This document shows, one piece after another, positions 55,360 through 64,000 of a DNA stretch of 64,000 bases (positions are counted from its first letter, which is position 1; every line of letters starts with the position of its first letter). Location of the stretch: contig JACSYO010002063.1 in assembly GCA_016806645.1 (NCBI GenBank), forward strand, positions 199,501 through 263,500, read 5' to 3'. Position numbers and translations under genes: made by a program. Source of the DNA: Ophiodon elongatus (lineage: Eukaryota; Chordata; Actinopteri; Perciformes; Hexagrammidae). The notes below the pieces were generated by a model that saw only the letters and a program-made list of their open reading frames with translations, was not told the origin of the DNA and did not search any database.

Positions 55360-58300
55360 CTTTCTCTTCACCTTTCACCCCGTTTGTCCTCGGCTTTTAT
55401 CTGAACTCCTGCCAACACGTGACACTTGTGTGCTGTGAAACCAGAATTTGGTCAACACATAAGGAGTGGATGTGGATGACCGAGAGCAAGTGTGTAAAAA
55501 CGAACAATATTTAGCGGTGCTGTGAATCCCAGTGGAATAGGTGAAAGACGCGAGATGACATCTGCATGTAAAGAGGACATTTTAATGCGTTATCACCATG
55601 ACAACATTTCTTTTTACTCCACAGCATTTATTTAATAACTTAGCTTTAAGAAATTCACAAGCTCTTCTGCATTAAAGAGCTTGAAATCAGCTCCACCTGC
55701 AACAACTGTTAAAGTGAACACACAGATACATTATTGATTCAAACCCACTTTTGCTTTTGGTATTTTAAGTATATTTTGATGTTGATACCTTTGTACATTT
55801 ACTAAGTAACATTTTGAATGCAAGACTTTTACTTGTTGCAAATAATTTCTACCCTGTAATGTCACTTTTACTTAAGTTAAAGAGTACTTCTTCCAAAGCT
55901 TTTTAAAATCCTGATTTTATATTTATGCATTAATAATAATAAAACTCTCTCAGGGACCACTTATGATTTTCTTTTTCCGCGTACTTCTTTCACAACTGGT
56001 TTTAAAGCTTTCAGTGCAAGTCTCTTATTGTGTAAGGCTGTATGAAATCAATAGACCTATTTTTAGCAACTGTCCAATTCCTTGGAAACAGAATCTCTGT
56101 AAAATTATCTTGTCAGTCAAACAAGGAGTTATAGCTTTGTGGTGATGGTGAGGTGAGAGATTTTAGTGGAATGTGCATTTCAGTGCATTCGAGTTCTAAT
56201 ACCACAAAAACACTACTTTGATATCAAGTTCACTTCCTGGAATATTGACAACATGTGTATTTTGGCCGATTCCCTCACAGTCTCCCACGGCCAGCGTTAG
56301 GTTGAGCAACACCAGGATATCTGCGCATGTGTTGTTTTTCCCATGATCAGAGCTGAGGCTTTGTGTAAACCTCACATGTGGACTCCTCCCTGTTCCCTAA
56401 CGCACATTTCCTCGACACCATCCAAAGATCCTCATTTTGAGAATAAATTATTCTCCACCGGACTAAAGAGTTTTCAAGTCTAGTTCCTCGTGTAACCCTC
56501 TCTGGTTTAAAGTTCCCACTTTGGGAATAGATAGCGCCTCTCTTCAGGAAAAACTTCTCCAAATCCTCCTCCGTCTCAAGGACTTTGGGACCGTGATGTC
56601 AATGTTAAATATCCAACTGTTGTTTTGGGGATATTTCTTATTTAAAAGCAACGGATTGTAGCACTGCGTCGAAGACTAATTACCCCTCGGGGACAGTAAC
56701 TAGTACTGAAATAGTATCTGATGTTACATTTTAAATTACCATCCAATAGTATTTATAATTACAGCGGAAAAGATCAGTCAAGTGACAGAAAAATAATTGT
56801 CAACCACGGCCGTACCCAGGTCAGACCGAGGTCCAGACCGAGGTATTTTCTGACTAAAAATGCCATGATCACTGATTTGCTTATCTGATCTCTCTCATTG
56901 CTTATTAACTGGTTTGAGTGTACAAAACATTTACTCTACACAGTGGTTCTTTTGATTATGTCAACAACTTGAGAAAACCAGACAGCCAGCTATATGTGAA
57001 GCATGATTCAGACAATAGCTTCAGTAGTGCACTGCTTGTTGTAGTTCAATGCCATTCACCCCCAGACATCTGAGCAACGGCTACTGCGCTGCGTTAAACA
57101 GTGGCCAATGATGCCGGCTAGTTAGTTTAATTGTCACCCCTGTATAATAACCCCATATGTGTTGAGACAGACAAAGAAAACGACTGTCAATCAAAGAGAA
57201 GAGACACAAGATGAGACGGAGAGAAAGACGGAGAGACGGCGATGGAGACGAGGAGAGCGGTTACTGCCCACTGCACACGGGGAAATCTGTATTTTTAGAT
57301 TGTACTGTGGATAATTCATTCCAACATTTAATCTGATTCTCATTTGTGACTGCTTGACGGATCATTTATGCTTCTGCCCACTCACATGATTTTAAAGCTA
57401 TTGTTATCAAAGTATCGCTCACCACGCATCTTAGAAATGTACATATGACATTTTTTGGGGGGGTGTGACGGCAGGAACCAGCTATAACAGCAACAAGGCA
57501 ACGTGAAGGGGATGTTGCCCAGTTCTGTTAACTAACACCTTGATAAAGGAACTGACGACGCGTGTTTAGCCCACTTTATATTTCTGTATTGAGTGCACGC
57601 AATCCAGAAATATTGAGTTACGTTAATAAAAGTGTGAACAGACTTTCCTGTCTGTTACCTGTAGCCGACCATCCTTCTGAAAAGACTGATCCGCTGCAGC
57701 ACACCTGCCTAAGGAGATTGTCCGGGTTAATTGGACTGTGCCACTCTCCTGCAGCCAGAGGGGTGTCCTCATCAGCCACTGCATCTGCACCACTGAGGAG
57801 AGAGGTCTTCTCTCCCCTTCAATCATCTATGGACTGACCGCCTAGTTTATATCCTGCAGTTGGAAGAAGGAGAGGCAGTGTCTCTTGTTCAGTAGAGCCC
57901 CTCACTATGTTGGTTAAACTAAGTTTTGGGTGATACGTTTGTGTAGACTTTAGTGCAATTATGTTAAACTTATATATTTATTCTAATTTGTCACTTTGTT
58001 CTGATTTAGTTCTCCATCATAATAATTGTAAATATTATTGGGTGAATAAAATCCCTTTACCTGCTCTCATAGTTCTGTGTACCCTGGTCCTTTCCCCCCC
58101 ACATGAAAACCCTCTGATTATATTCAAAGCCAAACATGTGTTCAGCTGTGAACTGCTTTGTTGTTATATTATGAGGAAGCCTCACATTTATAATTATAAT
58201 TTTCATGTATGGAAATGGGATAATTACTGTTTGTTAGGATTTCTGTTTTGGTGCAACATATTCAGAGTGTAACAACTTGATCCTAACATTGCTCTTCTGA

Positions 58301-58620
58301 ATATGGACCCTTTCTTTGCACAGGTTTTTTTAATAGTTCTGTAAAATGTGCTAATGTTTCCATTATGGTTTTATTGCACACTTGCTTAGATGTTTTGTGG
58401 AAATGTAAATGTAAAAGCATCATAGCAAAAGTGTGTTTTTCAAGATCCTTTTGATCCTTTTTGTTTATTTAGTGAGACTTACATGGTTCAGTCTCATTAT
58501 TTAAATAGATCAGTAAATAGAATCAAAATTTGTTTGGGGACTTTATCTTTTAAAGAGGTGAAAAGGTGTTGCGTAAAGAACAACAGACATGTTGAAACTC
58601 ATCATGCATCTTAGAAGAAT
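55360..58620. other. Intergenic region upstream of the ENDOD1-like gene
   Basis: No exon chain or domain recognised on either strand. A 91-codon frame at 57562-57837 has frames open on both strands and may be a fragment of an old transposon, but I cannot name it. A purine-rich stretch lies at 57180-57260. Confidence 0.5.
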
Positions 58621-58621
58621 G

Positions 58622-58760
58622 TCCCAAAATCAGAATCAGCTTTATTCTTCATGTATGCGTTTACATAAAAATAATCTGTCTGTTTTTTTTCGTTGCTCTC
58701 AACATACATACACAGAAATAGACAATTTAAAAAAAAAAACAAGGACAACAAAGTAGAACA
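58622..58760 (+). repeat. Interspersed teleost repeat
   Basis: Phrases AATCAGAATCAGCTTTATTC and TGCTCTCAACATACATACAC are typical of a common fish retroposon end. Recognised by memory; the family name is not certain. Confidence 0.6.
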
Positions 58761-59343
58761 AAGCTAAGCATGAACATTTAACTATGTACACATATACATA
58801 TAAATATATATAAAAAAAGAATATATATGAAAATAAAACGGAGATAATAGTGCATTATATGAAGAGTGATTACTGCTGTTGCCATGCAACAACATGATCC
58901 TGTTCTAAATTAGAAGTTTAACTGTCACTCAAACTTGAAACTAGTTTTTGGACGCTGTGCTGAGGCTGCCCTCTGCTCCACGATGAGTTTTCCTACTGTC
59001 GTCGATGGATCCTAATTTGATTTATAAAGTCATTGTCAATCCTGAGAAACTGTTTTGGATAAAAAAAAAAAAAATTAAAAAAAAAAAGAAAGTGTCCCAC
59101 TGAAGGTTGAATAATATTGAACTGGAACAAAGCCACAGAGGCTGGTTGATGCCAGAGAAAACATAGAGAACATTAAGGATAAGATAAAGAGACCGGAGCT
59201 TTATTTAATCAGCCTTGTATTTTCCCATTACTCTGCTGACGTTTATTTTTCACTCCATCAGTGTACATCTCATAGTACATGACTACAAGACAGTAAGCAG
59301 CATTACACAATGTTGGCACTGTGTTTTTTCTCAGAGTAATTGC

Positions 59344-59378
<35 letters not shown>

Positions 59379-61300
59379 GGGGATAAAAATGAACGTAGTT
59401 ATTTATGATCCATACTGTTTGGCTCTCTATTTAAGTGTGGATGTAAATAGTGTAAACATCAAAAGAGGGAAGAAAATGAAGCAAAGTAAGGACTCAGATA
59501 ATATGAAAAAATTTGAGCGATTTAAAGAATTTGATTAAGACTTTATTAGCTGTTGTTGAAATAATCCACTTTCAAACAGCAGTAATTAAATAAACAAATC
59601 ACATATATTCATTTTCTTTCACTTTTCATTTGGATTTAATTACAAATTAGTGTATTCCTCTTTTCCCTGTGCTTGTATTATATTTATTCGACTGAAGTTG
59701 CGCGGGTAAAGCATTACTTTCTTTATTCGTGTCGGGTAACAGGCAGCTGTTGTTGCTAAACTCTGCCTCTAGGTTGCAGTGTTGAATTATCATTTCAAGT
59801 TCACCTTTTTGAAGTCTGTTTATTCTTTTGAACACTATTTCATCGCAGATTATTCAAGTGTTCACCCGCCTGGAAAAATGCTCCTTTCTGCAAACTGATG
59901 GTCCAATCACTGATAGGCGGCGTTATCAACACTCAAAACAAGTAAATTACAGTTTTGTCTCAATAGATGGCTTCACAGCCACGAAACACCTTCAAAGTGA
60001 CAACTGTGGCAGATAATCATTAAAGATGACACTGAATGACAGGAGACCGTAATAAACCGCCACTATGATGGATTTAAGGGACGTCTTTCATGTTTTATTA
60101 TTTTTTTTTTTTATTATTTGGCCCAGAAGTTAATTTGAGTGGACTGCATCTTTAATTGACTTGACTAGGCGCTTTGTCGCTTGAAAAGATCACAGAGGGA
60201 GTTTGGTTCCCCAGACGCAGATTTAGTCTAATCCTCGACTCAAAAGCATCCTCGGTCTCTGTCTGTCAACGGGAAGCGAATCCAGCGTAGTTCAACGGGG
60301 AACACTGGAGGTGTGAGAGACGACAAGACCTGGGGGGGAGGGGGGGCAAAGAATCCGTCCAGGAAACCACACGCTTTGATTTACATTGATTCTGGTCACT
60401 TGATTGATTAGCTGGTTAGACTGTGAATTAACCACTTTGGTGGTTAATTGCCTCGGGGCTCTCTGGTCTTTATCGATCCTGTGTGGATAGTGAAGAGTAT
60501 TGTTGTTGGGTGAAATTGTAAAGGAATCAGCTTTTTAATTTGTCACTGGACGTGGACAAAAGTGTGTTATTCACATGAACCGTAATGGTCTTTAACAGCT
60601 TCGTACTTCATGACTTTTCCTAAATTTTATGAGTTATTCATAAACATGATTTTAAACAGATAATATGTTTCAGGAGCACGTCTTGAAAAGTGATTTACCT
60701 CAGCTGGGAAACCTGGTTAAACACAATAAATGTATTGCGCTCCATAACTCTGCTTTTTATTGACAGTAACGCAGCACTATCCTCCTAAATACTGAAGTCT
60801 ATTTGAGTTAATCCTCAATAACTTAATGTCAGGTACATTTATTTTTCTTGGAAATATTTTCTGGCAAGAAAAAGGAAGATATATATTAGTACAAAATCAA
60901 ATATGTCCTTATTTAATGTGAAAACAATAGTTTATTTGAACAGAAATGTCAGTATTTTGTCACCTTCATCAAAATGTGAAAGTTCACTTTGTTGCAAAGT
61001 GAGTTTAACACTTTTATACATATTGGATTTTTAATAAAGTAAGAAAAAAGTCACAGGATCAAATCGGCTTCCTTTTTTTTTTTTTTTTTTTTTTTTTACT
61101 GAATTGGTGAAAAAGCATCTGTAATTTGCTTTAACACATCCTTGGGAATTTTCACATGAAGATTTTCAATAACAAAACAAAATATGTTTGGCATTTGGCC
61201 CAAAAATTGCACAATTGTAAGATTTCATATGACCTATTGAAGTGCATTATCTTGGCCTTCGTATTATAGTTGCAGACGCTGAAAGTAGTTTTTTTCTGCA
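58761..61300. other. AT-rich intergenic DNA
   Basis: It contains A- and T-runs (59059-59090, 61072-61098), a (TTA)n tract at 59344-59377 and a G-run at 60332-60346. No gene or RNA seen. Confidence 0.5.
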
Positions 61301-61439
61301 GTGCTGCTGAGGAGGCAGAAAGGTGAAGCTGCATCTCTCCACACACTTACCTCTCTGTCTGCTCCAAGGACAGATGGACAGACACACATCTCACCGCAGA
61401 CAGACCAAGGAAAGAGAGGAATTCAATCACACACTACAG

Positions 61440-61815
61440 AGCCTCCCTCCCTCTCTCCCCCAACCCCAAACCCATTTCCCAATATCTTCTCCCCCCCTCC
61501 TCCGCTCCTCCCCCACTGCTCCTTTATCATTTTCTCTCATTCTTTTTTTTTCATCTTTTTAAGTCGCTTCATTTCAGATGCATTCATACATTTCCAATAT
61601 CTTTATGTATGAGTCTGCCTCCCTCCCTCCCTCCCTACTTCCCTTCCTCCCTTCCTCCTCCCCTCCCCTTGCCCCTTCCTTCCCTCTCCCCCCATTTTCT
61701 GTATCTCCCTCTTTCTTTCTCTTCATCCCGTCCTCGCCTCTCTCCAAGCCTCCCTCCGTATTTCTTCCTCCCTTCTTCCCTATCTTCCTCCCTCCTTCCT
61801 TCCCTCCATCCCATT
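61440..61815 (+). repeat. Pyrimidine-rich low-complexity tract
   Basis: Long CCCT/CCTT-type stretch, almost purine-free from 61617 to 61815. Pro/Ser-rich frames through it are artefacts. Confidence 0.9.
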
Positions 61816-61864
61816 ACTGTAATCCATCACTCTTCCATCAGCCACCATGCAAACAGGCCTCCTG

Positions 61865-61966
61865 GTTACCATAGCAACCACCTCCGGCCCGGCAGTGCGC
61901 AGCCCCTCTCTGATTGGCTGGCAATGCCTAGGCAGTCTCAGTCTGTCTGGGAGATGTGGTAATTGG
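61865..61966 (+). promoter_or_regulatory. X-box (RFX-type) with two inverted CCAAT boxes
   Basis: GTTACCATAGCAAC at 61865-61878 fits the X-box consensus GTNRCC-(0-3)-RGYAAC exactly. CTGATTGGCTG and TAATTGGCTGG, with ATTGG at 61913 and 61962, are reverse CCAAT boxes. The local GC content is higher than the surroundings. No gene start was identified beside it. Confidence 0.45.
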
Positions 61967-61974
61967 CTGGGAAG

Positions 61975-61975
<1 letters not shown>

Positions 61976-62037
<62 letters not shown>
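61976..62037. repeat. (AC)n microsatellite
   Basis: About 31 AC units directly after the X-box/CCAAT cluster. Confidence 0.97.
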
Positions 62038-62040
<3 letters not shown>

Positions 62041-62189
62041 TACAGTATTCACACATTGACATACAGTATGCACAGCCTTGCACATGCACAAAAACACACA
62101 TATAAACACACTTGTGCTTACTCTGGGCCTAAATAAATATACATACACATATTCTATTGGGTATTGAGTGGAAAACACATACACATACA

Positions 62190-62227
<38 letters not shown>

Positions 62228-62366
62228 TGCATAAACATCCTCAGAGATATGAAAGGGAGACTGGGGTCAGAGTAATGAAGCTCATAAGAAGATGGGGGCT
62301 CTAGGCTATGTGTGTGTGTGCATCTACTGTACAGTATGTGTGCGAACATGCATGCTTGGGTGCGTG

Positions 62367-62398
<32 letters not shown>
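62190..62398. repeat. Further (AC)n and (GT)n tracts
   Basis: (AC)n at 62197-62224 and (GT)n at 62369-62398. Their opposite polarity makes an inverted pair that could fold. Confidence 0.9.
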
Positions 62399-62399
<1 letters not shown>

Positions 62400-63505
62400 C
62401 ACACTGCCGTTTGTGTGTGGGTTTCTGTATCCACAGGATGGCGGGGGGTTGGGGGTGTAGTGCAGGATTTTGGATAAGGTTGGAGCTCTGCCAAAGGATG
62501 GATGGAGGAATTGGTTTTTGCAGAGTGTATTGTTAAAAATACCTATATTCCCCCAAGGAACCAAGTGTGCACTAGTTTTTTTTTTTTTTTTTATGGCTTC
62601 TTGAAGGAAGCAGGGAAGGGAAAAAAATGGAATTGTTGATCAGCTTGACTTCACCCTGCTGCTGTTGCTCAGCCAGGTCTGGCCAACACAGCAGCTATGA
62701 TGAATGTCTCATCTCCAGGAATACATCACAAATAGCAAACCTGTACCTGCCCTGAATAGCAAAGTGTGTTCTCTTCTGCAGTGTTGTTTCGAAAACAATT
62801 GCGGACAACAGGGTTCTTTTGTCCCCCATTCACAGTTTTTCAGGCCAGCTATACAAAAGCAAAACAATGCTGTCCCCCTTAATCTTTTGTCAATTCAAAG
62901 TCAATTTCTTCCTTTTTCAAACTCATGAAAAGGTTAGAATATTTTTGGAGTGCGCTGCAGAAAAAAAAAAAAAGGGTTCTCGTGAATGTGTTTAAATTGA
63001 AAATGATAATTAGTTATTCACAGTTGCTGACTTTGAACACACGGCTTTGATAGATTTTTATCTGCACTGTGAAAAGAGGAAGAAATGGTTGGTGCTTCAA
63101 GCCCACAAGTAAAACTGCATGTAAGGGAAGAATTGTGTGGGCTAGAAAGTCGTCTCTACCTGGAAAAAAAGGAAAAAGTTAAACAGACTAGTAAGCTGCC
63201 CTAGTTGGCAACAATACAGACACCCAGACGAGCAGACAGACTACTGTCCAAAAGACACACAAATATTCAGTGATTTGCACCACAGGGACTAGAGCAAATA
63301 AATGCACACGCACACCCACACACAATGACAACACAAAGGTAGAGGTCATTTTTCAATCTCATCTTTTTAATGGAAAAAAATGAGTCAAGGGAAGAGAGAA
63401 AAAACTGGGATAATTGATAAAGTCGGATGAATTCACAGAGAATGACTGACAGCAGTGATGACAGCAATGCGGTCACAGTCCACATTTCAAAGCATTCCCA
63501 GGTAC
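62399..63505. other. Intergenic DNA without recognised genes
   Basis: T- and A-runs at 62576-62592 and 62962-62973. Nothing else supported. Confidence 0.5.
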
Positions 63506-63506
63506 C

Positions 63507-63508
<2 letters not shown>

Positions 63509-63555
<47 letters not shown>

Positions 63556-63573
63556 AAGAGAGGGAGAGAGGGA
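63509..63573 (+). repeat. (AG)n microsatellite
   Basis: About 20 pure AG units followed by an interrupted purine-only tail. Confidence 0.95.
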
Positions 63574-64000
63574 GGAAAATGGGGGACGGAGCGGGGGTTA
63601 AAAAATGTCCAGGAAGATTTCATCTTCCTCTCAAGGTAAAAAATACAAATTAAAAACTCATCTTTATCCAGTGTTGTTCACAACAGACAATCACATTGAA
63701 AAAATGTGTAGATTAAAAATAAACAGTGCACCCGCACTCACACACATACATACTTACAATTAGTTTCTTAATTTTGAGAAATAAAAAAAAAAAGAAAAAG
63801 AAAAAGTGCAAGCAAGATCACAGAACGACAATTTACAAGAGAGAGAGCTTAGAGTGGCCCAAAGTCTCAACCTTCCGGCCGAGCCACCCCAAACTGCCTA
63901 AAATGGAGGGGAGAGTTGGGGGTAATGGCGTCAACTTGAGGCCTGGAGGTTCCTGGTGCAGCTTTGTTTGACCCCCGAACCTCCATCATCATCATCGTCA
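63574..64000. other. Right edge of the window, nothing assigned
   Basis: A GC-richer stretch from 63850 is open on the minus strand for about 43 codons from the edge, with no recognisable similarity. It could be the end of a gene lying further right, but nothing here proves it. Confidence 0.35.

Noticed and set aside
57562..57837. 91-codon plus-strand frame
   Set aside because: A minus-strand frame overlaps it, and there is no start context or family match. It is possibly a transposon remnant but cannot be supported as a gene.
61301..61962. Pro/Ser-rich frames in the pyrimidine tract
   Set aside because: Low-complexity CCCT/CCTT repeats translate as proline and serine in several frames.
63850..64000. 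Possible C-terminal exon of a minus-strand gene at the right edge
   Set aside because: Only about 43 open codons and no family similarity that I can recognise.

Overview
The window is nuclear DNA of a teleost fish, probably a percomorph-type compact genome. The evidence is compact genes with many GT-AG introns, vertebrate gene families, dense (AC)n microsatellites and repeats of teleost type. There is no sign of bacterial, viral or organellar sequence. The exon models were built by eye from reading-frame continuity, splice phases and remembered family sequences, not from transcripts. Layout, left to right: (1) 131-3848 (+), the 3' part of a complement factor B/C2-like gene, with von Willebrand A and trypsin-like domains; its 5' end lies outside the window. 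(2) 4299-11892 (-), a complete 17-coding-exon pnkp gene for the DNA-repair polynucleotide kinase 3'-phosphatase, lying tail-to-tail with the first gene. (3) 13.0-50.6 kb (+), a tandem array of three complete 11-coding-exon genes of the TRPM8-channel-associated-factor (TCAF/FAM115) family. Each encodes about 911-920 residues and carries an M60-like HELGH zinc-peptidase motif. Between and inside these genes lie broken TCAF pieces at 20.5, 24.9-25.3 and 37.4-38.2 kb, a duplicated block (35851-37428 and 38191-40130) carrying a decayed LINE reverse transcriptase, a probable solo LTR, a Tc1-type MITE, a SINE/LINE-like insertion with a 13-bp target duplication, and other repeats. (4) 51529-55114 (-), a short secreted ENDOD1-like DNA/RNA non-specific endonuclease gene, tail-to-tail with the third TCAF gene. 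(5) 55.4-64.0 kb, where I see no convincing gene: simple repeats, pyrimidine- and purine-rich tracts, an interspersed repeat, and an X-box plus CCAAT-box cluster near 61.9 kb. The genes do not form a pathway. Complement factor B and the endonuclease act outside the cell in defence or clearance, PNKP repairs DNA ends in the nucleus, and TCAF proteins are known in mammals as partners of the TRPM8 channel. The most informative biology is the evolution of the TCAF array: tandem duplication, near-identical first-exon cores beside unrelated introns (gene conversion or constraint), a mosaic relic resembling two parents, and a GC-AG splice site in one paralogue. I found no evidence for an entirely new biological system.
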